From NCBI RefSeq assembly GCF_021601385.1, contig NZ_BQHO01000003.1:1-64000 (forward strand): DNA of 64,000 nucleotides. The letters are read 5' to 3'. A program made the position numbers and the translations under genes. The notes under the pieces are model-generated. The model did not search any database. It was not told the origin of the DNA and saw only the letters and a list, made by a program, of their open reading frames with translations. Position 1 is the stretch's first letter. The number at the start of each line of letters is the position of its first letter. Below are positions 8,768 through 17,020 of the stretch, in pieces. Origin of the DNA: Pseudomonas parasichuanensis. GTDB lineage: Bacteria; Pseudomonadota; Gammaproteobacteria; Pseudomonadales; Pseudomonadaceae.

Positions 8768-8995
8768 TCAATCGGGTACAGACATACCCTTCAGTTCATC
8801 CAGCTTCCCACACTGCTCACTGGCCAATCGGCTGATGATCCGAATGGCCTGGTGGATACCCGCCGTGCTCCGAAAGCTCAGCTGAGGGTTATGCTCACAC
8901 TCCAACACCTCGTCATGCTGCACCAGCGCTTCACCCAGCAATTCAAGCGTGCAGATATAGCTCTGGATGTTCGACAAGCGTTCACGATCAATCAT
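8768..8995 (-). CDS. Hypothetical 75-aa protein
   Basis: MIDRERLSNIQSYICTLELL... is predicted all-helical with no signal or membrane segment. GGAGGTG lies 5 nt before the ATG. The start codon overlaps the stop of the 45-aa ORF upstream in an ATGA arrangement, so translation is probably coupled. Family not recognised; similar short helical proteins are common as genus-specific genes in Pseudomonas. Confidence 0.7.
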   Translation of the reverse strand: MIDRERLSNIQSYICTLELLGEALVQHDEVLECEHNPQLSFRSTAGIHQAIRIISRLASEQCGKLDELKGMSVPD

Positions 8996-9129
8996 GGGGA
9001 CACCTCCGGTTTCACGCGGTTGGCGAGTGCCTGACTATTGATGAGGTAGAAGTGATGGGCCGAGGCTGGTGCAACAGCCGGCCGGCGGAGAGCGGATGCG
9101 AGGATCCTGTACAGACGTTTGAAAGTCAT
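8992..9129 (-). CDS. Small 45-aa basic protein coupled to the next gene
   Basis: This short frame starts MTFKRLYRILASALRRPAV and ends NRVKPEVSP. GGAG sits 8 nt before the chosen ATG; another ATG 4 bases upstream is in a different frame that stops after 32 codons. The TGA overlaps the start of the 75-aa gene (ATGA), typical of real translationally coupled pairs. The N terminus is Arg/Lys-rich and amphipathic. Function unknown. Confidence 0.55.
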   Translation of the reverse strand: MTFKRLYRILASALRRPAVAPASAHHFYLINSQALANRVKPEVSP

Positions 9130-9459
9130 GCATGAGACTCCAAGTTTTCAGGTTGGAGCTGCCGCAATGCTTCCTACGGGATTAGGTGGCAGCCATGTGT
9201 GGGGTAGGAATACCGGCAAACTTGGAAACCGGCCAGGCCGAAGCCTGCCCACACACAGCCGCCATGACACAGCACAGCAGGCACAAAAAAGCGCCTGCTG
9301 CAATGACGGCGCTTGATGCGTGCGCCAAGTTTACCAGCGGGTTCCTACACCCGGTCACGGTTTTCGCCGCGACTCAGGAAATCTATCCGTGGAAGTTGGC
9401 TATCACAAGCGGCGGAACAGTGGGAAAAATCTCTGAATCCAGTAGGAATTAAACTCGAA
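9130..9459. other. Non-coding stretch with tapT terminator
   Basis: About 330 bases lie between the small-gene pair and the DTW gene, both on the minus strand. I see no convincing gene. The right part contains the terminator described separately; the left part should carry the promoter of the 45/75-aa pair. Confidence 0.6.
9283..9314 (-). terminator. Rho-independent terminator on the minus strand
   Basis: Perfect 7-bp stem AAGCGCC (9289-9295) / GGCGCTT (9308-9314) with a 12-base loop. Read on the minus strand it is followed by a T run (the A tract at 9285-9290). It lies about 145 bases after the stop of the DTW gene. Confidence 0.6.
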
Positions 9460-10065
9460 TTAGTCTGATCCCGTGTTGTGATTGCGCTCGAATGTCTCCA
9501 TCCCCATCGCCCTGATCTGGCCCTCGATAAGGGCCTCGAAGGGTCGCAACACTGGATCGAACCGGCCCGTGCCCTCCAGCACATTCAAAGCCTGCACCAC
9601 CGCCTCGATGGTCGACAACGCCCCCGGCTCCGGCGCCTTGCGCAACCGGTAGCGTGAGGGCGCCACATCACCGAGCGTCACCCGCGGCAGCGCCTCCAGC
9701 AGCGGGTTCAGGTACAGCATCTTGCGTGCCTTGCGCCAGGTGCCATCGGGGACGATCAACAGCAGCGGCAGGTCGCTGCCTTCGCCATAGGCTCGCAGAA
9801 CTTCGGCACCCTCACCGGGGAACAGCAGCGCTGGGCGGTACCCCGGTGTCGTCAGCAGCGCTTCGAGGTCATCGAAAACTTCCCCCACCCGCAGCTCGGC
9901 ATTGATCAGCCCGAGGGCTGCCAGACGCGCAGTATTCAGGGCATGCGACGTTTCGCTGGGGTGCTGCAACACGACCACGCGCGTGCGGCTGTCGAGGCTG
10001 GGAATCAGCGGGCAGAGGCAGTGGGCGATCGGGCGCTGGCAGCGTTCGCAGCGAGGTCTGGGCAT
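9460..10065 (-). CDS. tapT: DTW-domain protein, probable tRNA acp3U47 aminocarboxypropyltransferase
   Basis: Product of 201 aa. An N-terminal zinc-ribbon-like CxxC...CxC cluster (CERCQRPIAHCLC) is followed by VVVLQHPSE, LLFPGEG, the family motif D-x-T-W in IVPDGTWRKARKM, and LSTIEAV near the C terminus: the TapT/YfiP (DTW, PF03942) order. Known family members transfer the aminocarboxypropyl group of S-adenosylmethionine to U47 in the tRNA variable loop. AAGGAG lies 7 nt before the ATG. Full length for the family; transcribed alone. Confidence 0.9.
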   Translation of the reverse strand: MPRPRCERCQRPIAHCLCPLIPSLDSRTRVVVLQHPSETSHALNTARLAALGLINAELRVGEVFDDLEALLTTPGYRPALLFPGEGAEVLRAYGEGSDLPLLLIVPDGTWRKARKMLYLNPLLEALPRVTLGDVAPSRYRLRKAPEPGALSTIEAVVQALNVLEGTGRFDPVLRPFEALIEGQIRAMGMETFERNHNTGSD

Positions 10066-10190
10066 GGTGGGCTCCTTGGGGCGCGCAGTGTGCCACAGGG
10101 GTGAAGCGATGGGGCAAAGTCACCCAAGCTTACAACCCATCGCAGGTTGTCACCTCACGGGATTACACCGAGCTGAAAACCTGCACATGA

Positions 10191-10280
10191 CCTGTGGGAG
10201 CGGGCTTGCCCGCGAACACCGGCAACGCCGGTGCCATCCACCGCGTCGCTTACATTCGCGGGCAAGCCCGCTCCCACAGG
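10191..10280. repeat. REP pair (CGGGCAAGCCCG type)
   Basis: Inverted REP arms at 10191-10215 and 10255-10280 lie between the stop of the receptor gene and the start of tapT. The spacer holds a further short palindrome (CACCGGCAACGCCGGTG). Confidence 0.9.
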
Positions 10281-10301
10281 TTCAGCGGGCGCTCTCCGAT
10301 T

Positions 10302-11867
10302 TCAGCGGTTGAACCGCTCCGCCAGGCTATGCAGGTACTCCGCCATGCGCTCCAGGTCCTGGCTGATCTCGGCGCCCTGCCTGGCCTGCCCGGCACTTTC
10401 GTCACACAGGTGGGCAATGCGCACGATCTGCTGGTTGATGTCTTCGGCCACATGGCTCTGCTGCTCGGACGCCGTGGCCATCTGCTGGCTCATGCCGGTG
10501 ATGCGGCTGACCGCCTGGGCGATGCCGGACAACGCTTCCTGCACCGCCTCGACACTGTGCACGCTGTCACTGGAGATCTGCTGGCCGCGGCTGGCACTGG
10601 CCACCGCACGGTCGGCCCCGGTGCGCAGGCCGGCGATGATGTGGTGAATCTCCTCGGTGGAGGCGCGGGTACGCTGGGCCAGCGAGCGGACCTCATCGGC
10701 GACCACGGCAAACCCCCTGCCCTGCTCGCCGGCGCGGGCGGCTTCGATCGCGGCGTTGAGCGCCAAGAGGTTGGTCTGCTCGGCAATCGAGGTGATCACG
10801 TCCACCACGCTGCCGATCGATTGGGTTTGCTCGGCCAGGGCATTGACCGCCTGGCCGATATCGCTCACCGCCTCGCTCATGCTGCCCATGGCGCGCAGGC
10901 TTTGCTGGGCCAGGTCGCTGCCCTGCTGGGCCAGCTGATCGGCGTCGCTGGCGGCATGGGCGGTGCTCTGCACGTTGTGGGTAACTTGTTGGATGGTCGC
11001 GGCCATCTGCGCGATGGCGGTGGCTGACTGGTCGGTTTCGCTGCGCTGGCGGTCGAGCATCTGCGCCTGGGCGTCGGACAGGTCGGCGGACTGCGCGGCC
11101 CGTGACTTGACCCCGACCCCGGCGTCCACCAGGCGGGTCAGCGCGGTCTGCAGCCGTGCCTCTTCACTGAGGATCGCCAGGTCGAGCTGGCCTTGCAGGC
11201 CAGGGTTGTCGCTGTAGGTCAGGGCCACCAGCGGGCTGGTGAACGCTTTGGGATGCTCCTGCAGGGTGCGGCGGATGGCCTGGTTCTGCCGGTGCTCGAC
11301 CAGGTACCAGGCCGCCAGCAGGCTGGCCATCAGCACCCCCAGTGCGGCGTACTGGGGCAACCACAGGTAGCCGGCGGCCGATAGCAGCCCGGCACCGATC
11401 AACGGCCAGCCGTGACCGATGCCATGGCCCAGGCGCGCGGCCAACGCCACTGGCGAGCGGCCGGCGCGCAGGCGGGCGTAGAGCGCTTCGGCACGGCGGA
11501 TCTGTTCGCGGGTGGGCACCGAACGCACCGACTCGTAGCCACTGATGCGGCCGTTCTCGTAGATCGCCGTGACATAGGCGCTGACCCAGTAGAAATCGCC
11601 GTTCTTGGCGCGGTTCTTGACCACGCCCATCCAGGGTTTGCCTTGCTTGATGGTGTCCCACATATGGCCGAAGACCGACGGCGGCATGTCCGGGTGACGC
11701 ACCAGGTTGTGCGTCTGCCCGACCAGTTCGTCGTAGGTGAAACCGCTGATGGCCACGAATGCGTCGTTGCAATAGGTGATGCGGCTGTTGAGGTCGGTGG
11801 TGGAAATCAGCCGCTGGTGGTTGGGAAAGGTTCTTTCGTGTTCGGTGACGGGCAAATTCATGCGCAT
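10302..11867 (-). CDS. aer: Aer-type aerotaxis receptor (PAS-MCP)
   Basis: The ATG at 11867 is used because AAGGGA precedes it by 9 nt and it gives 521 aa, the usual Aer length in Pseudomonas; the frame is open 15 codons further. Residues 1-115 are a PAS domain carrying the FAD-pocket signature VRHPDMP...[11 protein letters not shown] of E. coli Aer. Two hydrophobic segments at about 150-190 form a membrane hairpin without a periplasmic domain, then HAMP-like linker and a methyl-accepting signalling domain with the conserved tip [18 protein letters not shown]. It senses redox/energy state and signals to CheA/CheW. In P. putida an aer paralogue also sits next to the guanidinobutyrase cluster, as here. 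Confidence 0.93.
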   Translation of the reverse strand: MRMNLPVTEHERTFPNHQRLISTTDLNSRITYCNDAFVAISGFTYDELVGQTHNLVRHPDMPPSVFGHMWDTIKQGKPWMGVVKNRAKNGDFYWVSAYVTAIYENGRISGYESVRSVPTREQIRRAEALYARLRAGRSPVALAARLGHGIGHGWPLIGAGLLSAAGYLWLPQYAALGVLMASLLAAWYLVEHRQNQAIRRTLQEHPKAFTSPLVALTYSDNPGLQGQLDLAILSEEARLQTALTRLVDAGVGVKSRAAQSADLSDAQAQMLDRQRSETDQSATAIAQMAATIQQVTHNVQSTAHAASDADQLAQQGSDLAQQSLRAMGSMSEAVSDIGQAVNALAEQTQSIGSVVDVITSIAEQTNLLALNAAIEAARAGEQGRGFAVVADEVRSLAQRTRASTEEIHHIIAGLRTGADRAVASASRGQQISSDSVHSVEAVQEALSGIAQAVSRITGMSQQMATASEQQSHVAEDINQQIVRIAHLCDESAGQARQGAEISQDLERMAEYLHSLAERFNR

Positions 11868-12007
11868 CGTTGGCGGTCCCTTGCTTATCCAGATGAGTGG
11901 GAAATTCATCAAAGCAAGTAGATGTTTAGCAGAAGGCCATTACGTCAGTGGTCAAGTTTTGCAGGATTTTTTACCGACCTGACGGAATGAGCTGAAAACG
12001 ACATGGA

Positions 12008-12901
12008 TCAGCCCACGTTGAGCTGGCTTTTGAGCAGGTCGCGGAACGTCTGGATCAAGGGTTCCCGGCTGCGCCCCCGGCGAATGATCAACGAGAACGG
12101 CGCCTGGTAACCGAAGGTGGCCGGCGACAATACCCGCAAGTCGCCCTTGTCGACCCAGGCCTGGGCGTAATGCTCGGGCAGGTAGCCGATGTAGGCGCCG
12201 GAGAGAATCAGGATCAGCTGCGCCTCCATGCTCTCCACCGTCGCCGCGCTGTGCTTGAAGCCGTGTCGGGCCAGCTCGGCCTGGCTCCAGTAGCCGCGCC
12301 CGACCATGCGCTGCTGGGTGATCACCGGCTCCGGGATGCGTCGTTCAACGAACAGCGGGTGGCGGCTGCTGCAATACAGCCAGTGCTGTTCGCGGTACAG
12401 CGGCTGGTACACCAGGCCGCTCATGCGTGAAGAGAAGGCGCCGATGGCCAGGTCCAGGCGGTTGTCCTGCACGCCCAGCTGCAATTCGTAGGGGCTGGAG
12501 ACCGACAGGTGCAGGTGCACCCCCGGGTGCTCCTGGCTGTAGGCACCGATGGCCTCGGCCAGCGGCAGGGCGCGATCGCCCACCGTGGAGTCGATCACCC
12601 CGAGGTTGAGGGTGCCGCGCAATTCGCCCTTGAGCGCCGCCGCGTACTGCTCGAAGCCGTCCAGTTCGCCGAGCAGGCGCAGGGTCTCCTGATGGAACAG
12701 CTCGCCCTTGCTGGTCAGGCTGAAACCGCCACGGCCACGGTGGCACAGGACGATACCCAGGGCGCCCTCCAACTGGCTCATGTAGGTGCTGATGGCCGAG
12801 GTCGACAGGTTGAGGTCGCGCTGGGCGTTGGCGAACCCCTGGTGGCGCACCACGCTGGCGAAGATACGCAGCAGTTTCAGGTCGGGCAGCGATGAGGCCA
12901 T
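12008..12901 (-). CDS. gbuR: LysR-family regulator, probable GbuR
   Basis: Product of 297 aa with an N-terminal winged helix (LKLLRIFASVVRHQGFANAQRDLNLSTSAIS) and a LysR substrate-binding fold. It is divergent from gbuA, the same arrangement as PA1422/PA1421 in P. aeruginosa, where GbuR activates gbuA with 4-guanidinobutyrate. The name rests on this context plus family membership. A near-palindrome at 12961-12976 lies between the two genes. Confidence 0.85.
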   Translation of the reverse strand: MASSLPDLKLLRIFASVVRHQGFANAQRDLNLSTSAISTYMSQLEGALGIVLCHRGRGGFSLTSKGELFHQETLRLLGELDGFEQYAAALKGELRGTLNLGVIDSTVGDRALPLAEAIGAYSQEHPGVHLHLSVSSPYELQLGVQDNRLDLAIGAFSSRMSGLVYQPLYREQHWLYCSSRHPLFVERRIPEPVITQQRMVGRGYWSQAELARHGFKHSAATVESMEAQLILILSGAYIGYLPEHYAQAWVDKGDLRVLSPATFGYQAPFSLIIRRGRSREPLIQTFRDLLKSQLNVG

Positions 12902-12960
12902 GGGGCGAGGGTTCCGCGGGCTGGAAATCGCCTGAGTCTAACGCGCCTTCAAGCGGATAG

Positions 12961-12976
12961 TTCAGAAATTCCTGAA
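12961..12976. promoter_or_regulatory. Candidate GbuR operator palindrome
   Basis: TTCAGAAATTCCTGAA has perfect 5-bp outer arms and an AT-rich, nearly symmetric centre. It lies 60 bases before the regulator start and about 150 before gbuA, a usual place for a LysR recognition site. Confidence 0.45.
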
Positions 12977-13127
12977 GTAAGTATTTGTCGGTAGCGATTC
13001 TTCCGCCGCACTACCTTGCGCAGACTGCGGCGAAATGTCCCTGCCCGCCGGCCCCCATCGTGCCTGGAGGCGCGCGGCGGTACAGGTTCGAACAAACATA
13101 ACAATCGACCGACTGATGAGGCCCACC

Positions 13128-14078
13128 GTGGACAAGACTCTCCACCAACCACTGGGCGGCAACGAAATGCCGCGTTTCGGCGGCATCGCCACCATGCTTC
13201 GCCTGCCCCACCTGCAAAGCGCCCAAGGCCTGGACGCCGCCTTCATCGGCGTGCCGCTGGACATCGGCACCTCGCTGCGCTCGGGCACCCGCTTCGGCCC
13301 ACGGCAGATCCGCGCCGAGTCGGTGATGATCCGCCCGTACAACATGGCCACTGGCGCGGCCCCGTTCGACTCGCTGTCGGTGGCCGACATCGGTGACGTG
13401 GCGATCAACACCTTCAACCTGCTCGATGCCGTGCGCATCATCGAAGAAGCCTACGACGAGATCGTCGAGCACAATGTCATCCCGCTGACCCTGGGCGGCG
13501 ACCACACCATCACCCTGCCGATCCTGCGCGCGCTGCACAAGAAGCACGGCAAGATCGGCCTGGTGCACATCGATGCCCACGCCGACGTCAACGACCACAT
13601 GTTCGGCGAGAAGATCGCCCACGGCACCACCTTCCGCCGCGCCGTGGAAGAAGGCCTGCTCGATTGCGACCGCGTGGTGCAGATCGGCCTGCGCGCCCAG
13701 GGCTACACCGCCGACGACTTCAACTGGAGCCGTCGCCAGGGCTTCCGGGTCGTCCAGGCCGAAGAGTGCTGGCACAAGTCGCTGGAGCCGCTGATGGCCG
13801 AAGTGCGTGAGAAAGTCGGTGGTGGCCCGGTCTACCTGTCCTTCGACATCGACGGCATCGACCCCGCCTGGGCACCCGGCACCGGCACCCCGGAGATCGG
13901 CGGCTTGACCACCATCCAGGCGATGGAGATCATCCGCGGCTGCCACGGCCTGGACCTGATCGGCTGTGACCTGGTCGAAGTCTCCCCACCTTACGACACC
14001 ACCGGCAACACCTCGCTGCTGGGCGCCAACCTGTTGTTCGAAATGCTCTGCGTGCTGCCGGGCGTGGTACGCCGCTGA
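13128..14078 (+). CDS. gbuA: Guanidinobutyrase (ureohydrolase)
   Basis: Product of 316 aa from the GTG at 13128 (VDKTLHQPLGGNEMPRFGG), matching the start of P. aeruginosa GbuA; an ATG four codons upstream is possible. Manganese-binding motifs of the arginase/agmatinase family are present: LTLGGDHTITLP, HIDAHADVND, and SFDIDGIDPAWAPGTGTPE. It cleaves 4-guanidinobutyrate to 4-aminobutyrate and urea, a step of arginine breakdown; automatic annotation often calls it agmatinase (speB). Neighbours are its LysR regulator and a symporter that probably imports the substrate. Confidence 0.93.
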   Translation: MDKTLHQPLGGNEMPRFGGIATMLRLPHLQSAQGLDAAFIGVPLDIGTSLRSGTRFGPRQIRAESVMIRPYNMATGAAPFDSLSVADIGDVAINTFNLLDAVRIIEEAYDEIVEHNVIPLTLGGDHTITLPILRALHKKHGKIGLVHIDAHADVNDHMFGEKIAHGTTFRRAVEEGLLDCDRVVQIGLRAQGYTADDFNWSRRQGFRVVQAEECWHKSLEPLMAEVREKVGGGPVYLSFDIDGIDPAWAPGTGTPEIGGLTTIQAMEIIRGCHGLDLIGCDLVEVSPPYDTTGNTSLLGANLLFEMLCVLPGVVRR

Positions 14079-14104
14079 CCTGAGCAAATACCTGAGGCGG
14101 CCTC

Positions 14105-14161
14105 ATCGCTGGCAAGCCAGCCCCCACACCTCAACCTGTGGGAGCCGGCTTGCCGGTGATG
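14105..14161. repeat. REP pair (CCGGCAAGCCGG type, diverged arms)
   Basis: Arms at 14105-14130 (GCTGGCAAGCCAGC core) and 14135-14161 (CCGGCTTGCCGG core) are inverted and only 4 bases apart, between gbuA and the symporter. The cores differ in sequence. Confidence 0.85.
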
Positions 14162-14311
14162 GGATCGACACCATTGCAAAGATGAAACACCCCCGGCAGG
14201 AGCCATTCGGGAGGGCCATAGAGGCCCGCCAACACAAGACAGAACCGCCGGGCGCGTGAACCCGCCCGGACGGCCGATCTCGCCATAATAAAGATAATCG
14301 GGAGACCCCCA

Positions 14312-15691
14312 ATGGCCTTGGACATCATCGTTGTACTGATCTATGCCGCCGGCATGCTTGCGCTTGGCTGGTACGGCATGCGACGTGCGAAGACCCACGA
14401 AGACTACCTGGTGGCCGGGCGCAACCTCGGCCCGACCCTGTACATGGGCACCATGGCCACCACCGTGCTCGGCGGTGCGTCCACCGTTGGCACCGTGCGC
14501 CTGGGTTACGTGCATGGCATCTCGGGCTTCTGGCTGTGCGCCGCACTGGGCCTGGGCATCATCGCGCTGAACCTGTTCCTCGCCAAACCGCTGCTGCGCC
14601 TGAAGATCTTCACCGTCACCCAGGTGCTGGAGCGCCGTTACAACCCGATGGCGCGCCAGGCCAGTGCGGCGATCATGCTGGCCTACGCGCTGATGATCGG
14701 CGTGACCTCGACCCTGGCCATGGGCACCGTGCTGCAGGTACTGCTCGACGTGCCGTTCTGGATGGCGCTGCTGTTCGGCGGCGGCGTGGTGGTGGTGTAC
14801 TCGACCATCGGCGGCATGTGGTCGCTGACCCTGACCGACATCGTCCAGTTCGTGATCAAGACCGTAGGCCTGATGTTCATCCTGCTGCCGGTGTGCCTGT
14901 ACAAGGCTGGTGGCTGGGACGCTCTGGTGGCCAAGCTGCCGGCGGCCAGCTTCAGCTGGACCACCATCGGCTGGGACACCATCATCACCTACTTCCTGAT
15001 CTACTTCTTCGGCATCCTGATCGGCCAGGACATCTGGCAGCGGGTGTTCACCGCCCGTGACGAGAAGGTCTGCCAGCGCGCCGGCACCACCGCGGGCGTC
15101 TATTGCGTGCTGTACGGCCTGGCCTGCGCCTTGATCGGCATGTCCGCCCATGTGCTGATGCCGGACCTTGCCAACCCGAACAACGCCTTTGCCGAGATGA
15201 TCAAGGGCCAGTTGCCAGAAGGTATCCGTGGCCTGCTGATGGCCGCCGCCCTGGCCGCGATGATGTCCACCGCCAGTGCCGGCCTGTTGGCCGCCTCGAC
15301 CACCCTGACCGAAGACCTGCTGCCCAAGCTGCGCGGCGGCAAGCAGTCGAGCCTGGGCATCAACCGCCTGTTCACCCTGCTGACCGGCCTGGTGGTACTG
15401 GGCATCGCCCTGGCGGTGAACGATGTGATCAGCGCCCTGACCCTGGCCTACAACCTGCTGGTGGGCGGCATGTTGATCCCGCTGATGGGCGCGATCTTCT
15501 GGAAGCGCGCGACCACCGCCGGGGCCATCGCCAGCATGTCGCTGGGCTTTGTCACCGCGCTGTTCTTCATGTTCAAGGATGGCCTGGATGCCAACTCGCC
15601 GATCTACTACAGCCTGGCCATCGGCCTGGTGAGCTTCGTGGTGGTCAGCCTGGCGTCGCGCAAGCCGGCTGCGGCAGTCAACCTGGCCTGA
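14312..15691 (+). CDS. Sodium:solute symporter (SSS family)
   Basis: Product of 459 aa with about 13 membrane helices; GGGAGA lies before the ATG. The first helix starts MALDIIVVLIYAAGMLALGWYG, and the sodium-site region TVLGGASTVGTVRLGYVHG resembles other SSS proteins. In P. aeruginosa the equivalent gene is PA1418, close to gbuA. Uptake of 4-guanidinobutyrate or a related guanidino compound is inferred from the neighbours only. Confidence 0.9.
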   Translation: MALDIIVVLIYAAGMLALGWYGMRRAKTHEDYLVAGRNLGPTLYMGTMATTVLGGASTVGTVRLGYVHGISGFWLCAALGLGIIALNLFLAKPLLRLKIFTVTQVLERRYNPMARQASAAIMLAYALMIGVTSTLAMGTVLQVLLDVPFWMALLFGGGVVVVYSTIGGMWSLTLTDIVQFVIKTVGLMFILLPVCLYKAGGWDALVAKLPAASFSWTTIGWDTIITYFLIYFFGILIGQDIWQRVFTARDEKVCQRAGTTAGVYCVLYGLACALIGMSAHVLMPDLANPNNAFAEMIKGQLPEGIRGLLMAAALAAMMSTASAGLLAASTTLTEDLLPKLRGGKQSSLGINRLFTLLTGLVVLGIALAVNDVISALTLAYNLLVGGMLIPLMGAIFWKRATTAGAIASMSLGFVTALFFMFKDGLDANSPIYYSLAIGLVSFVVVSLASRKPAAAVNLA

Positions 15692-15715
15692 CCCGCGCTT
15701 CACAGCTCCATTAAC

Positions 15716-15756
15716 GCCAAAGGCCGCCGCATCTTGTCGATGCGGCGGCCTTTGGC
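15716..15756. terminator. Strong bidirectional hairpin
   Basis: A perfect 18-bp stem (15716-15733 and 15739-15756) with a 5-base TTGTC loop lies between the convergent symporter and 42-aa genes. No T run follows directly, but the stem is strong enough to serve both strands. Confidence 0.8.
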
Positions 15757-15764
15757 TGCGTGTA

Positions 15765-15893
15765 TCAGCGACGACGCGGCTGGCGCTTGCGCTGTTCTTC
15801 GTCGGTAGGGATCGGCACCGGCTGTAGGGGTGGCGGGAGCAAGCCCAGAGCGACGGCTAGGTCGTGGAGCCAGTTGTACATGCGTTCTTTCAT
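15765..15893 (-). CDS. Small 42-aa conserved protein of the gbu cluster
   Basis: A short frame opening MKERMYNWLHDLAVALGLLP, with a proline-rich middle (PPPLQPVPIPTDEEQ) and a basic end (RKRQPRRR). The shape, an amphipathic N-terminal helix followed by a basic tail, agrees with what I recall of the small hypothetical gene PA1420 near gbuA in P. aeruginosa. Its persistence at the same locus in distant species would argue it is real. Function unknown. The ribosome site is weak. Confidence 0.6.
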   Translation of the reverse strand: MKERMYNWLHDLAVALGLLPPPLQPVPIPTDEEQRKRQPRRR

Positions 15894-16019
15894 AATGCCC
15901 CCTTTGACGGGTTCAGCCTCACGGTCAATCAATCCTGCGATGCGTCATACAGATCATAGTCCGATGTCCTGTATTGCGCATGCCTCTGTTCTTACAGATA
16001 TGGGCGATTTTGACCCGGA

Positions 16020-16913
16020 TCAAGCGCAGGCGACAGCTTCCGACGGTCGGTCAATCGTTTCGCTTTGTTGCAGTTCGATCCACGCCTGCAGATTGGCCCC
16101 GCGCATGCCCTCGCGCCACATCAACCAGGTGAACGCCTGGTCGAACGGCTTTTGCAGGCGGTGGGCACGCACCCGGTCGCGCCCCGTCAGGCTGTCGAGC
16201 GTCGATCGCGCCATCAGCGCCACGCCGGCGCCCGCGATCACGCAGGCGAGCATGCTCTGGTACGACTCGATTTCCATCACCCGCCCCATCGGCGTGCGGG
16301 CATGGGCATACCAGGCCTCCAGGCGCACGCGGTAAGAGCAGCCCTGGCGGAAGGTGAACACCGCCTCGCCGGCCACATCCCGGGCAGTGTTCACCGGTGG
16401 ATGCTGAGGGCTGGTAATCAGCACCAACTCCTCCTCGCACAGGGGCACGCCATCCAGCCCTGCCAGGCTCGGCGGCCCGTCCACCAAAGCCGCATCGAGC
16501 CGATGGTTGAGCAGCCCCTCCAGCAACTCGCCGCTGGGGCGAGCCTGGACTTGCAGGTTCACCGCCGGGTAGGCCTGGTGATAGCGCGCCAACAGCGCCG
16601 GCAAATGGACTGCCGCCGTGCTGTACATGGTGCCCAGCACGAAATCGCCGCCCGGCTGCCCGCCGTGCACCGCAGCAACCGCTTCGTCACGCAGGGCTGT
16701 CAGGCGGTTGGCGTACTCCAGCAGCACCTTGCCCGCAGGCGACAGCAGCAGGCGCTGGCGCTCACGCAGGAACAGCTCGACGCCCAGTTGCTCTTCGAGC
16801 TGGCGCAGGCGCGTCGACAGGTTCGACGGCACCCGATGCATGCGTTCTGCGGCACGGGTGATGGAACCCTCCTCGGCCACAGCCTGGAAGATGCGCAGTT
16901 GGCTGAACTCCAT
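16020..16913 (-). CDS. LysR-family regulator
   Basis: Product of 297 aa from the ATG at 16913 (MEFSQLRIFQAVAEEGSITRAAERMHRVPSN), chosen because GGAGA lies 6 nt upstream; a TTG 4 codons earlier is less likely. The winged helix is followed by a LysR effector domain. It is divergent from the MFS transporter at 17021 and probably controls it; a T-N11-A palindrome lies between them. The effector is unknown. Confidence 0.88.
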   Translation of the reverse strand: MEFSQLRIFQAVAEEGSITRAAERMHRVPSNLSTRLRQLEEQLGVELFLRERQRLLLSPAGKVLLEYANRLTALRDEAVAAVHGGQPGGDFVLGTMYSTAAVHLPALLARYHQAYPAVNLQVQARPSGELLEGLLNHRLDAALVDGPPSLAGLDGVPLCEEELVLITSPQHPPVNTARDVAGEAVFTFRQGCSYRVRLEAWYAHARTPMGRVMEIESYQSMLACVIAGAGVALMARSTLDSLTGRDRVRAHRLQKPFDQAFTWLMWREGMRGANLQAWIELQQSETIDRPSEAVACA

Positions 16914-16949
16914 GACATTCTCCAAAACAGAATAACTTGATCATCATTA

Positions 16950-16964
16950 TTCAATTTTATTGAA
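16950..16964. promoter_or_regulatory. LysR-type T-N11-A palindrome
   Basis: TTCAATTTTATTGAA is a perfect 6+3+6 palindrome and contains T-N11-A, the classic LysR-box. It sits 37 bases from the regulator start and 57 from the transporter start. Confidence 0.6.
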
Positions 16965-17020
16965 AGTCAATGCGCCCTACCCTGCCATCCATCGCAACCT
17001 TTCGAGCAGGAGACGCCTCC

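Noticed and set aside
9275-9300. CAGCAGGC...GCCTGCTG hairpin
   Set aside because: The A run is in its loop, so it is not a terminator; the overlapping AAGCGCC/GGCGCTT hairpin with a T run on the minus strand fits better.
12008-14078. Agmatinase (speB) naming for the ureohydrolase
   Set aside because: The sequence and the divergent LysR gene fit guanidinobutyrase of P. aeruginosa better than agmatinase.
13991-15703. 570-aa minus-strand open frame
   Set aside because: Antisense to the symporter and end of gbuA; rich in H/Q/G with no recognisable fold.
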